Source: Metellina segmentata (Eukaryota > Arthropoda > Arachnida > Araneae > Tetragnathidae). From it: a stretch of 64,000 bases of DNA. The stretch covers positions 87,140,184 through 87,204,183 of the forward strand of contig OX375876.1 in NCBI GenBank assembly GCA_947359465.1, given 5' to 3'. The translations under genes and the position numbers were made by a program. Shown in pieces: positions 1-11,680 of this stretch (positions are counted from its first letter, which is position 1; each line of letters opens with the position of its first letter). The notes beneath the pieces were generated by a model. That model saw nothing but the letters and a program-made list of their open reading frames with translations, was not told where the DNA came from and searched no databases.

Positions 1-172
1 TAATGCTTGTTCACATCTGTATGTCGTTACAAAACGATATATATATATATATATATAACTTTTCATCTTAAAAACTTTTGAAAAGAATAAGCAGGTGCAA
101 GGATACAATGCGTCACTTGTAATCATCCAATGCGCCAAGTTTGGCACATGCGCCACAGGTTGGCCACCCCTG
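1..172. mobile_element. hAT-like element, right end only
   Basis: The sequence ends in GGTTGGCCACCCCTG at 158-172, the complement of a CAGGGGTGGCCAACC-type hAT terminus. It is followed by ctttaggg (173-180), an 8-bp block that also corresponds to the SINE sequence CCTTAAGGG expected here, so the element appears to have inserted into a SINE. The other end lies outside the window, so the TSD cannot be confirmed. A short AT dinucleotide run lies at 39-57. Confidence 0.55.
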
Positions 173-257
173 CTTTAGGGGATTGATCCCGGACCGTCGT
201 CAATAGCCCGTTGTGTTGCTCCAGTACGACGTTAATTAAAATTACCATTACCATCAG
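173..257 (+). mobile_element. SINE-A 3' fragment
   Basis: This stretch matches the 3' end of the SINE-A family: GATTGATCCCGG, the CGTCAATAGCCCGTTGTG block, GACGTTAATTAAAATT and the ACCATT tail repeats. The 5' part is cut off by the hAT end at 172. Confidence 0.8.
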
Positions 258-2850
258 AAATATTTTGAAGCAAGAAAGCTAATGGTTCAATTGTCAAACG
301 GCTGGTATATGTAAATAAAATTATTGTGACTGCGGCTCTTGCAAGAGTATAAAATTGTATTTATTACAAACCCCATCAAATTATTGTAACCAAAAATAAA
401 ATGGCTTCTAATAATTAATAAAATACTCAAATCTACGTCATTTAGTTAATAGCATTATTCTCTGATTAATCTAGATATATTATTATTTGCAGGGAAATAT
501 ACAAGTAAATACAGTGAGATAATAAATAGCTACTCAAAGTACGCGTCAAGCCCATTCAAAAAATGCACTCGAAGTGCTTTGAGGTGTTACCCTCAAGTGG
601 AATGATATGATAGTCGTGGTAGTCGCGGGTGTTGGGAATGAAACGTCACACTTGAATTCATCGCATCCAACAATTTCTACAGCATTGTAAGAAAAAGAAA
701 TGTAGTTATCATGTATTAAATAAAAAATGTGGAATTCTTTCATCATGTTTTTACTCACAAAACCCCGATTTGGTGCAAAAATAAGTCCTCTTGTTTCATT
801 ACGTTTGATTACAATGTCATGTTACGTTAATATTTTGATGTCGTTTGATCGTTATGAATAATTTATACTTTGAGGTTGAAAACATGAATTGAATAAAGTT
901 CTATTTTCAAGTTAGATCCAATACTCAAGCAAAACAATATTCAGCCCATAAATTATTTTTATATTTCAGATGTACACCTTTAAATGTCTTCTATTTAAAG
1001 AACTTTCATTTGTATATTTTGTCAAATGAAGATTCCACCTGATTATTTCATTTATAGAGTTCTAAGTCTATTAAGTACAGTATAATCTTGATTATCCGAG
1101 GTAATATGAACCGAAGCCCCGTGGAATAACCAGACACTCGAATAATACGGACGGACATAATAGCACATAATAGCTTGTACGAAATACAGAAAAATTGGTT
1201 TTTAGTTGTTGAAAGTATTAGGGTATTTACATGGATGCTGAATATGTGCACTTATTTTTTATTCAATTATTCTAATTTTTAGTATCCTTATTTGTCCTAG
1301 GTGTGCAGAATGGGCTAAAAATAATTCGAAATCGCCATGCGAATAACATAGAGTTTAAAACGATTGGTGTACGCAACTCAGTTTGTTTAACCAGCATTGA
1401 TAAAAAACAATTTTTCCAATAAAGTTGTTTTGCCAGAACTGCTCTAAAAACAAAGATCATAATATTTATGTTTGAATTAACTTTTTATATCTTCACACGA
1501 AAAAATAATTTTTGAATATTTGATTGATGAAAAAAGAATGTTTGATATCTTTAATACTTTAATTCACACACACAGCCCGAAAACGTTTAATAACTATACT
1601 AGTTACACTATAAAACAAACTTCCTCCATTTGGATGTCGTTTCAGTTATGCTTCCTATGTGCTTAGCTTAAAACAAGTGAATTTGGTGTTACGATACTAT
1701 TGTTCAAGGTTTGCGATATTTCGTTATCTGACAGGTCTTGAAAACGCAAATGTGAAAAATGATAGATAAATACAGTAGTCTTGATAAGTCGTCAATTTTC
1801 TCTAACCCCGTCAACCTCTGATGAATCTCTGATGATGATACCTCTCATTACCTTGTCGTGAATTCAAATGCTACCCAGCTCACTCGTCGCTGGAAAAGTC
1901 CAATCACGCAGAGTTTGTGTCTGATGACAAACGAACTTAAGTCGAAAATTAGGACTGATAATGCTCCCTTTATTGAATGTATTTGAAATCGCAAATGTGA
2001 AAGTGGATGAACTATTCTTGACATAAATGACTACGTAGGTATCTCAAGAGACCATAAAAGATTTAACACCAGTACTTTAAGAAGAAATACTTGAACGTAC
2101 GAGCAATGAAAGCGAAAATGAGGAAATTCTTATCACCACCTAATAAAACACAAGTTCTTGAAGCCTTATTAACAATTACAAATTAACTTTCGTCAGGTCC
2201 AAGGTACTGAATTTACTACGTATAAGATTACGAATACCGTGATAAATTTAGAATTTGCATGACCATTCCAGTAGTAGTGCATATAGAGTAGTACATCCGG
2301 TGGTTGAATCGTCAAAACTTCTTGGAGCCTCAAGTGACGACTTATCGAGGTTTTGCTGCTTTTCGAAATTTTGAAGGACTTTATAACTCAGTCTTCCAAA
2401 CAATAGTTGAAATACCGACATGAAATCTCAGCAAGATCTCTCAGCGACGTGATCCAGAAGACCCAAACGGGCTTGAAATTCATTCCGAAAGCATTCTTTG
2501 CCACAAATATTTCACTTCCAGTTCCCACATATCTAATTCCACGGGATCATAAACAAGACAGGGTAATAACAGGGGGCATGGAAGAAGAGAGGGGGAGTGT
2601 CTTGCCAACCCCCTTCTGTTCGAATCGCTTACGTGTGTGTATTATGCAGTGAACAGCGACATTATAAGTCGCGTCAGGTACAGGTTAAAGACAGTTATTA
2701 GCGACTCACAGACATCGTCTTATGCGAACGAAATATTAATTATAGAGAGTCCTCTCTCTCGCTCGCTCACCCTCTCTCTCACCGGTGCGACGGGGGAGAG
2801 GTGAAGGCGGAGTAGGGGTGATCTGCCGTGGGGTCGGGCTCGATAAGGGA
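258..2850. other. AT-rich unique DNA, no gene seen
   Basis: Every open frame here is short and lacks recognisable motifs. At 1076-1115 the block ACAGTATAATCTTGATTATC resembles a decayed pogo/Tigger-type terminus, but I found no partner end. CT-rich simple sequence lies at 2750-2785. Confidence 0.5.
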
Positions 2851-2852
2851 CC

Positions 2853-3230
2853 GGTTCCCAATTGATGTAGTTTTATTTCTAGATGCGAAATCAGAATATT
2901 AGTTGGTGAAGAGATCATAACGGGGAAGCAATCAAATTGCGTTGATTGAATCATCAAATGGACAACAGCATATTCGATATCCGAGTGGTTAGAGCTCTGG
3001 TCCTTGGCTCAACAGGCTCTAGGTTCGAGGCATGGGGAATCATAGTGCTTCATAGCCCATTTTAAACCTCAAGGGCTCTAACCACTCGGATATCAGGTGA
3101 GCTGTGGTTTATTTGATGATTCAATGAACGAAATTTTATTCCTTCCTCCATTATGGATCTTTTCACCAACTAATATTCCAATTTCCACATCTAGAAATAA
3201 AACTCTATCAATTGGAACTCATGACTATGA
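2853..3230. repeat. Large inverted repeat around a tRNA-like head
   Basis: The left arm (about 2853-2996) and the right arm (about 3077-3230) are imperfect reverse complements. Shared blocks include TTTTATTTCTAGATG, AATATTAGTTGGTGAA and TTGAATCATCAAAT. The innermost 19 bp pair perfectly (GATATCCGAGTGGTTAGAG with CTCTAACCACTCGGATATC). The spacer holds a box-B-like GGTTCGAGGC at about 3023, so the left arm plus spacer reads as a tRNA-like (Ser/Leu-type) promoter on the plus strand. It may be two SINE heads in head-to-head orientation or a palindromic duplication. Confidence 0.6.
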
Positions 3231-3317
3231 AGTAAACCCATTAACTTCTTCAAGACTTTGGTGCCCTAATGATTTGTCCGTTAGTTTTTCAAGCTTTCTA
3301 TTCCTTTTGGTCTACTT

Positions 3318-3941
3318 CAGGGGTTCCCAACCTTTTAGTAACTGCGTACCACTTAAAAGTTTTGGCGTACCACTAGTCTTATAATTTTTTAGAAACATAT
3401 ATATAATGTCAGAAAAGTGCCCAATGGCTTGTTCTATTTTAATTAAAATACTAAGAAAGCTTCATATTTTATGATTAATGCACTTGTATTTCGTATTAAT
3501 GATGTTTTAATAAAGGGGAAAATAAAACGATTATTGAAAATTACAGCAGTTTTATTTTTTTCTCACAGGTCTAAACACAATTAATTTTAAATAATTAGTA
3601 CAAACTAAGCAAACAAAGATTAACATAATCAAAAGTTAATTTTTAATACGAAACTTGCTGTTGTCTTTTATTAAAATATCAATATCAGGAGCAATGGAGC
3701 TTAACTTCACTCTTAAGTCCTCTTCAACACTTACTCTGTTTTTATATTTATTTTTTATATACACAAAAGTTCAGAAAAACCACTCTCACACAAGTAACTA
3801 GTAACAAATGGCATACGAAATAGCATAGCGTAGTTGTACATACTAAAAAATCGAACACATTTCGTAGAATATTTGGTTCGCTCATATGATCTTTGCGTAC
3901 CACCTGAAGCGTTGACGCGTACCACCGGTTGGGAATCCCTG
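3318..3941. mobile_element. hAT-family element with 8-bp TSD
   Basis: The termini are CAGGGGTTCCCAACC (3318) and GGTTGGGAATCCCTG (ending 3941), imperfect inverted repeats. They are flanked by a perfect 8-bp duplication GTCTACTT at 3310-3317 and 3942-3949. An 8-bp TSD and CAGGG ends are the hAT signature. At 624 bp it is far too short to encode a complete transposase and is non-autonomous. Confidence 0.9.
3630..3835 (-). pseudogene. hAT transposase C-terminal remnant
   Basis: Read on the minus strand inside the 624-bp hAT element, this stretch gives a peptide with VTSYLCESGFSELL, then after a stop and frame change KNRVSVEEDLRVKLSS and an Ile/Asp-rich end. The C-E-x-G-F-S motif followed by a K-N-(K)-Y-x-N-R segment and an E-x-D-L-R segment is typical of the C-terminal dimerisation region of hAT transposases of the ZBED5/SCAND3-like type. 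That assignment is from family knowledge. Only the last 60 or so codons remain, the BED zinc finger and catalytic core are absent, and the frame is broken, so it cannot encode an active enzyme. Confidence 0.6.
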
Positions 3942-4062
3942 GTCTACTTGATCTTGCGTTGCGGCTTGCCAGTTATTGGACATGGATGGTCATAAGGGTT
4001 CCGAATTACATATAAGCTATAGATCTGGTAAAGCCCTCGTATATCAAACAAATAAGGTAGAT

Positions 4063-4330
4063 ACTTGAATCAACATTGCACTAGAGCAACACAGTGGGCT
4101 ATTGGAGTCGGTCTGAGATCAACCCCGAAGAGAAAGGTCAGAGAACACCTCGTAATTCTGAACCATGGTCAGATGACGAGTACGACACCTGAGTCGACAC
4201 CTCATTCTCCAAACTTCACCACCACAACAAAGTGAGGACATTTAAGGCCGCGGAATATTTAACGCGCACCATGTACACAACGGTCTTTGGTTAGATCGAG
4301 TTTAAACACGCTATCCTCTGGTCGCTAGCC
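4063..4330 (-). mobile_element. SINE-B copy, diverged
   Basis: On the minus strand this carries the SINE 3' core (plus-strand view: TAGAGCAACACAGTGGGCTA, then CTCGTAATTCTGAACCATGG and CATTCTCCAAACTTC). It continues into the SINE-B 5' part (GAGGACATTTAAGGCC, ATTTAACGCGCACCA, ACAACGGTCTTTGGTT, GAGTTT). The tRNA-like head is badly decayed and the right end is approximate. Confidence 0.75.
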
Positions 4331-6865
4331 CTTACACGATTCTCAGACACGTCACCACTCCAGACGCATCCGAATTTACTTACCCACTCTCAGTTTACAG
4401 TCGAGCAGTACAACACTGTAACTCTTGCTGCAATTGAGTGGTGGGCTGTTACTTATGACAATCGGTCTCCTCGTGTAGTTGTACGAAGTAATTTGAGAGA
4501 GTACTGAGATACGCGCGCGTCCAGTAGATACTACAACCTATTGTTTTGCCTTTGAGTGGCGCAACGTCGCGTCGTGAAAGGGACTTTTTGCCAGCACGAT
4601 AACGTCCAGCCAAACACAGCTCGACTATCCCTGGAGTGTCTTTATGGTGCTGAAATCCTTCCTTGGCTGTAGAGATCTCCATATATGTCTCCATTGAGCT
4701 TATCTGGGATATATTAAGCCCTCAATTCTATCACCGGAATATATGAGGTTTGGACCTGCAAAAGGCGTGCTCTGCATTATCGTATCACCACCAGAGGGAG
4801 GCTTACAACTTGTCAATTTTTAACATTTCTCATGGAATTCTACGATAATTAAGAGTCGTCTAGATTTGATATTGGGATCATTTCTATACCTCTTCATGTA
4901 CCTGACTCATGCTAAGTTTCATTAAAGTCAAGTACTGGTTCCGTGGCGTTTCGATTTTTTTTGCACCGAGCCTATGCAGCGGTATGCAGTGGTGGATCTG
5001 TAGGGTCTCACCTGAGTCAAATGTGACTTTTTGTAAGAACATCGTGAGGTTTTATGTAGGAATCTGCAATTAATAAACTATCTGCCAACATAAAATTTTT
5101 TTTTAATATACACCAGAGAAATGTGCTTTCTTTCATGGCTTTAATAAAGAGTTCTTTGTCAGTTGCAACTCTAGAATCCTTAATAGAAAATTCTTTACCT
5201 AATACGATGATCTTTCTGTAAGTTGCTTTTTGCTAACATACTTCCTGTAAGCATTGTTTCAGATATGTTTGTTTGAAAAATAATGCAAAATGTCAGTTTT
5301 ATTTTATCAGCAACGGTTAGTTTGCCTCCCGTGTATTTGTGGGCGCACTCGCAAAATAATTTGAAAATTCTACTCCTTCCCTAAATCGTTTTTTTTTTCA
5401 TTTCAAGCCTTGTTGCTAACGAGCTGCTGGCATGGATCTGTATGTGAAAGGTTTTCACCTGGGTACTTAGATGGGATTTTGGACAAACTTTCTGGCTAAG
5501 CTTTCTTGTCATTGATTATATTTGTTCAGATCACAGTTCCTCAAACTTTCTGACTCACCGCCCTCTTTTTAAAGATTATTGTATTGTGCGCGCGCTCTAG
5601 ACAATTCAAACACAATAATAAATTTTAAGTGTGGATAGGAATTTCCTTTTCAGTGCATCAAACTGGTAACTACTCGTCATACAATTCGGGAAGTCTAATA
5701 GTGATTTAAGTATTCTCGCCTTATTATAGTATTGTACAGTGAACTTAAACTGCCCACATTTTGCCACTGTAAGAATCTTCGTAAGTCGCAAATACGTGTT
5801 AACACTTGTTGCGACCTGTCTTGTTTTTAGACCTTCTTCTTAAAACGTATAATTGTTGCGACAATGCTTTACTGTAGTGTCTTTATGGTCAAGCGGATTA
5901 GTGGTTTTTAGTACATTTTATAGCCCACTTTCTCCTAAATGTCCCTATATTTCTCCCGAAACAGCATTTCCCCTAATATTACTTCAGCGCATACTTGGGA
6001 AACTATGGTTTGTTTAGATCAAGCACTTCCATCGTTTTTGTATCTATGGCAGCCCGAAATATGTCTAGAGGGATGGTTCATATGAACTGTTACCCTGTTG
6101 TAACTTTCCTCTTAAAACGTATTTCAGAGGAAGTCGTCCATCACGTTATCAGAGAAGAGGGAAGGCTAGAGAACTTTTGGCGTTAAATTTTTTTTTTGCT
6201 ATGATTTTTTTCCTATGCTCAAATTTCATGAGGAATATGGGGTTAGTTGATGAATTTGTTCAGGTACCTTTGCAATAAACGAAGGGTTAATTTAGATTTT
6301 CTTATTCTAATCCTCTACTTGTTTACACCTGGGCTTGCTTGATTACTCAATGGGTTCTCCAGTCTTATCCCCTTTACATCCATATGTGTTGGCATTAAGT
6401 ATACAACTCAAATAGATTCAGTCGGTTGAAAAATCTTTAATACGGGCTTCAACCATGAGTTTAGTTTATTAATTCGATTTTTAAAATACCTCAATACAAG
6501 TAATAATTTGCACTGTAATCAACCTTTAAATTAGGGTCTCTAGAACAATAGACAATAGAATATTGAGTAATTGAATCATATCGATAGATAATAACTGATA
6601 ACATAAGGATAGTGTGATTTGAGTTTTAGAACCATTTTATATTCTGAAAATGTTATGTGATTCACCTTCGAAGCTTTCTGTTTCGATCGAAATTCCTAGT
6701 TAGTTTCGAGAAAGCACCTTCATGAGCACCTTTTTAACGGCATTGTAACGTCTGATGTCCCACCGCAATGAAATTTTTAAGACTAGAAGTATCTCATTTT
6801 ACATGTCTGATATCTATGAGATCTCTCGATGTGTAGTGAAGCATGATTCAAACCACTTACCAGAC
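4331..6865. other. Unique AT-rich DNA with an old repeat remnant
   Basis: 4470-4740 and 8000-8300 share diverged blocks (TACAACCT.TTTT.TCTTTG.., GGAGTGTCTTtaTGGTGCT), so an old dispersed repeat of unknown class is present. 4800-6865 shows only short motif-less frames and no recognisable gene. Confidence 0.45.
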
Positions 6866-6869
6866 TTAA

Positions 6870-6958
6870 CTCTCCAAGTGACTTCAACAAAATATCTCGT
6901 CTATCAAAATTTGAACGATTTTGCTCATGACGAGATATTTTGTCAAGCACCAGAATGA
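6870..6958. mobile_element. piggyBac-like MITE, 89 bp
   Basis: The left end is TTAA (6866-6869) followed by CTCTCCAAGTGACTTC. The right end is CACCAGAATGA followed by TTGA (6959-6962), a decayed TTAA. Internal sequence includes TGACGAGATATTTTGTC. It is a diverged copy of the 93-bp element at 26288-26380. Confidence 0.65.
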
Positions 6959-6962
6959 TTGA

Positions 6963-7461
6963 AAACTCACTTTTCCAAAATGCAAAATATGCCGCGAATG
7001 TTTTCTTTTACACTTCGCTCGGATTTCGAGCGGTTGCAAATATTCTGTTTTTGAAGGAAAGGCAAGAAGAAGAGTTCGATGGTTATGTGGAGATCGGATT
7101 GCTGTTGATAGTTGATTGATTCTGAGATTGTATTGATGATGATATTTTATTGATGTTGGTAATTGATTGATTCTGGTTCTAAACTTGCGGCATAACCATT
7201 AACAAGATTTTGTGATTGTGCTCTGTAGTAGTAGTAGCACCAGGTATTGCACGACTCCGACGAGAAAGCAGTCGACCTTGGATCAGTCAATTTTTTAATA
7301 GGTGTGGAAGCTCGTTAGAAGATTTGTTTTCCAAAAGAGTGGATTGATGTATTTTTTTTTCTCTCCTCTAACTTGTTACTAATGCTATCGGCATGGTAAA
7401 ACCAGAATCCGCGCCAATAGACATCATTTGTGAAAAAGCTTTGTTTACGTTCCAACGTATC
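6963..7461. other. Unique DNA, no gene seen
   Basis: No coding signal. A segment at about 7258-7310 (GAGAAAGCAGTCGACCTTGG and following) resembles 47918-47985, so an ancient dispersed repeat is likely. A TGATTGATTCTG-rich direct repeat lies at 7105-7180. Confidence 0.35.
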
Positions 7462-7469
7462 ACATAATT

Positions 7470-8013
7470 CAGGGCTCGAAATACCCAGGTGCACGGGTGC
7501 ACATGAAAATAAAATTGTGCACCTATCGTTAAAAAAATCGGGGGAAACGTATTTTATGTTATTTTGATATCTAAACAAAATATTAGTATCGACCTCTCTG
7601 ACTCTGAAGGAATGTAGTTAAAATTCCTAAATACACACTATGCGAAAGCTTTAATCCAGAAAATGCTGTGTTGCAATGGATTTAAAATACAAAAAGAAAG
7701 ATGGACACTAAACCTTAGGGTAAAAGATCTGCCTAAAACGTAGACGTTTCTGATTGCCCACCAATGTCTGATGATGACTGAATATTTGTAAGTAATAATT
7801 TCGCAGATAAAAAAAAAATGTTTAAATATTTTTATTTACTATCTATTAGTAACATATCCAAACATACCCAACTAATAAAGTAGTTTACATTACATTAATG
7901 CTCTTCTATTACGTTTTTTTTTTAATGTGTACCTAAAATATAATCTGTGCACCTAATTTAAAAACTTAAGCGCACAAGGTGCACCTGTATTAAAAAATAT
8001 ATTTCGAGGCCTG
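7470..8013. mobile_element. hAT-like MITE with 8-bp TSD
   Basis: The termini are CAGGGCTCGAAATA (7470) and ATTTCGAGGCCTG (ending 8013). They are flanked by a perfect 8-bp TSD ACATAATT at 7462-7469 and 8014-8021. The subterminal regions carry GTGCACC motifs in inverted orientation (GGTGCACGGGTGCACATG left; AAGGTGCACCTG right). The 544-bp interior has no long frame and is non-autonomous. Confidence 0.9.
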
Positions 8014-8021
8014 ACATAATT

Positions 8022-9667
8022 TAAAGAATAGATAGGTCAAAACCACGTGAATCGAGTGCCATCGTGATGTAGCCAGAATAATGCTTGACAGTATAGTGAT
8101 ACTTCCAGCAGATCCTACAACCTGTTTTCTCTTTGGCAACATGACTAAAGGGCTGTTAAACCAACAAGATACCAACTGACCACACGCTGCTCGCCTTCGC
8201 CAGGAGTGTCTTCGTGGTGCTAAAAACCATTATTCCTTTCCCACCACGACAGCCTGACCTGTCTCGCATTGAGTACGACTGGGATAAGCTGTTCTGTCAA
8301 CTTCACCAGGTATACAAAGTAATCTGGAGTAGCTGAATGCTTGGCTTAATTTGGGACAGGATACAACTAAAGTTTGCTTGACCCCCATTCCTCTACGAAC
8401 ATGGCCTCTTTGGTTGTCAGAAAAATTCTTATTTAATTCCAAGTTAGTTAGTTTGTCAATTTATGGTTATTTATTTCTACACCAGAGAGCTAATATGAAT
8501 GGGACCTATGACTTAAGGCGGACTCCAAACATCTATTCCAATACCATGATTAGAAATCAAGGTCTATTGAACCGAAGGATTTAAATGAAGTAATTAGTGA
8601 TATAACCTCTGAAACCTTAAAACTTTTAAAATAAAAACCTCTCATCTGTCGATTCATTCACGATTACAGTTAGTTGGGTCTACTGCATTTTTTAAGTACT
8701 AAGAAACTTTACCTATGGATATTTTATTTTTAGAGGTCATTTAGAATTTCAACCGGTCCATGAGGAATTAATATAATTCACCACGTGAATTGCGGACAGT
8801 GTGAATTGCCCTTTCTTAGGAAGGTAACAAATATGGCTAACATATCACTGAAAAAGTTGTGACACCAACTCGCAGAACACTAAAATTTAAATACATTAGG
8901 TAAAAAAAACGTCGGAAATTGAGAAGAGAGAGACCCTGATATTGACATCTAAGGTTAAGTCGACATCTGACATTGATAGCAAACGAGTTTTCGGAATTTA
9001 AGAATACTTTTGGGCGAATCCACTCGAAATTAAACATTTTTATTTATATTTAATTTTGATTGATCACCAAAGGGAACATGAACATTTCTAAGCGATAAGG
9101 AAACTATTGAAGCGTTACATTTTGTTCCTAAGCCAGCGACTGCATGTTCGTTACATTCTCAGTTAAGCTATGTGCAGCTGCAAAAAAAAAAGTAGAACCA
9201 CATCCTCTGGCGTAGTCCGCGGTACAGCAAATTCACAGGCATAGTTCAATAAAAAAATGGCGTTTTCTACATCGGCATTCATAAAATTTGGTTAAGGGGT
9301 TCTCTTCATGTTAAATTGCGTGCAAACTTCATAATTTTCAATGGCAGCACCCAATTTTATACAACAGATATAGAATATTTGTTAAAGATGGAACGTACAA
9401 CGGCCCTATTGGAAGGACGCATAAAGCGTACTACCGGTAGGAATCGGTAAGACGCATAACTACCGGTAGGAATCACCTTTACGATCGTATAGAGATGTTT
9501 CTTTCCTTTTGGCAGGATGGCCTGTACTACCACCAAACGATTCAGAAAATGCTGAGTAGGCACAAAAATTAGTTTAAAGATTCCAATTGTAGCATTTTTT
9601 GCGATCGTATAGATCTTTTACCCTCCTTCTGGCAAGACTTTGGCCTGTACGTTCTATCAAATATATA
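8022..9667. other. Unique DNA with old repeat fragments
   Basis: 8022-8300 holds the diverged repeat shared with 4470-4740. 9285-9365 (minus) matches 13575-13660 (plus), sharing AAAATTGGGTG.GCTGCCATT and GCAATTTAA. 9482-9530 and 9602-9650 form a direct repeat around CGATCGTATAGA and GGCCTGTAC. No gene was seen. Confidence 0.45.
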
Positions 9668-10885
9668 CACTCAAGAGCCAAAACATTATGACGACCTACT
9701 CAATAACACGTTGCGCCTAATTTGGACTGCAAAACAGCTGTAACTCGCCTGGGCATAGATGCCATAAGTTCTTGTACATGACTGGAGACAGGTTGTACCA
9801 AATGTCTAAGCAGCGGTCACACAAAGTCGAGATATTTGGACATGGTGGTGTTTGAGCTCAGAGCTGCCGCTCCATGACACCACAAATGTGCTCTATCGGG
9901 TTAAGATCCTGCGAGTTAGGTCGCCAGGACTTTAAGTGGAATTCATTAGTATGCTCTTCGAACCGCTCCAACACAATCCAAGCCTTGTGACATCGGGCGT
10001 TGTCCTGATGGAAGATTCCATTTCCAGTTGGGAAGACAGACGCCAAGTAAGGGTGCAAATGATCCGCAATGATGTTCAGGTAGTTCGCAGCGTTCATGAT
10101 CAGTTCTACCACAACTACAAGTCCCTGAGTCGCCCATGAAAACGTCCCCCAAAGAATAATACCGCCTCTACCAGCCTGTGTATGACCTGCTGTACAAGAG
10201 GGGAGCAATGGTTCGCCTGGCAGACGGCGTACCCTGACACGACCATCGACTTGATGAATGAGAAATCAGGATTCATATGACCAGGCAACTCCCATCCACT
10301 CATCCATGGTCCAGTCTCGATGTTCCCGGGCCTACTGTAGGCGTACTTAACGATGACGCTTGGTCAACAGAGGCACACAAGTGTGACGTCTGCTGCACAG
10401 TCCCATATTCAACAGTGTATAAGAACTGTGTGTTCCGAAACACTTGCACTTGGACCTGCATTGTATTGGGCTGTCAGCTGAGCCACTGTCTCGTGCCGAT
10501 TTTGATTTACCAAGCGGAACAGTCTCCGACGTCCTTTTTCTTTGATGACGCGTGGACGACCAACACCTTGGCGTCTATTGCTGGTGTCACCGTTATTTAT
10601 CCACTTTGCATGAATACTAATAACGGCAGATCGTGAACAACCTACCAGTCGTACAGTTTCGGTGATACTCGTTCCGAGTCTTCGGGCCATTACGATCTTC
10701 ACTCTATCAATTTCGCTTAGATCAGCAGCCTTTCCCATCACTCTCAAAAGTAAGTGCAAGAATGTTTACTTACCTTCTCCAGCAGCAGCTAAATACCATT
10801 CTCACTTAATCACGTGCCCTCCACGTCACCCAGACGAGTTCATTAAAAAATGTGGGGATGGTCATAATGTTTTGGCTTGTCAGTA
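9668..10885 (-). mobile_element. Tc1-type transposon (DD36E spacing), full length, dead
   Basis: The ends are CACTCAAGAGCCAAAACATT (9668) and AATGTTTTGGCTTGTCAGTA (ending 10885), flanked by TA (9666-9667, 10886-10887). At 1218 bp it is a complete Tc1-like length. The transposase frame lies on the minus strand and is broken. A shorter copy of the same family lies at 27147-28027. Confidence 0.9.
9858..10738 (-). pseudogene. Tc1-family transposase pseudogene
   Basis: DDE transposase that would cut and paste its own element at TA sites. From the likely start [20 protein letters not shown] at 10738, the N-terminus holds a helix-turn-helix ([18 protein letters not shown]) followed by the [14 protein letters not shown] segment. 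The frame then shifts near 10410 and carries stops. The first catalytic block reads S-Y-E-S-stop at 10266-10280, where the family has S-D-E-S-R, so the first Asp and the next Arg are lost. The C-terminus is open and holds FHQDNARCHKAWIV and NSQDLNPIEHICGVMERQL, with 36 residues between the second Asp and the Glu (DD36E, as described for Incomer-type Tc1 relatives). The stops and Asp loss are shared with the copy at 27300, so the lesions predate both insertions. Confidence 0.9.
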
Positions 10886-10887
10886 TA

Positions 10888-11680
10888 CATAACTTTGGAT
10901 ATCAATTTTTGAAGAAATTTGTCTGAGCCATTTCTTTATTAGAAGTATGGAAAATTTGATGCATCTAATAAAAATTATATTCTCACACATACACTGAAGT
11001 GTCAGCAAAATGGGTACAGAGGATCCTATGCAAAATACGCAGCACTGCCATCTATACACTTCATTGGCTGAGTCTGCCAGTGCATATATAAAGTTATCAT
11101 GATTTAAGGAATTTTCAACTTGGTTTAATAGACGTTTAAATTTGTTATTAAGTTACTAGGAAAGATCCCAAACAAAATCTGATATTTTCAAAGTTAATTT
11201 TAGTAAAATCATGTCCACTACTAAATATATCATTAATATTCTAAAAAATTATAAATTTCAACCTTTTTATAAATTTTAGTGAAAATAACTAAATTTGAGC
11301 TATGCACTTCTTACGGTGTTTTCACTACAATAAATTTACTATTTACTATTATTAGCTCTTTTTGTAAAAAAAGATTCTTAGGAATCGAATTCTATCAAAA
11401 AGAATATGTGAAATTTGCGAATTCAAGATTTTTTCGAATATCCATTTCATAGCGCACGAATTTTTAACTGAAAAAAACATTGAGTAGATTTGGGTTCTTT
11501 AATAGGTAACGTAATAAAAAAATTCCAGCTTTATGGAAAGAATATAGGTGCCGCGGTAGCCCACTTGATAGAGTCTTTAATTAACTAATAAGTTAAACAG
11601 AATGTGGAAAAATTAAATAATTGTTAGTTTCATTTCAAGCAAGGTTTGAAAATTCTAGATGATATATTTTTAATATACCG
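10888..11680. other. AT-rich DNA, no gene seen
   Basis: A small TA-flanked segment at 10992-11090 (ACACTGAAGTGTCAGC at the left, complement of GCACTGGCAGACTCAGC at the right) may be a decayed 100-bp MITE. The rest is low-complexity AT-rich sequence. A tRNA box-A-like GGTAGCCCACTTGATAGAG at 11555-11573 has no box B. Confidence 0.4.

Noticed and set aside
9936..10303. Several overlapping frames on both strands as separate genes
   Set aside because: They are alternate frames of the Tc1-type transposase pseudogene.
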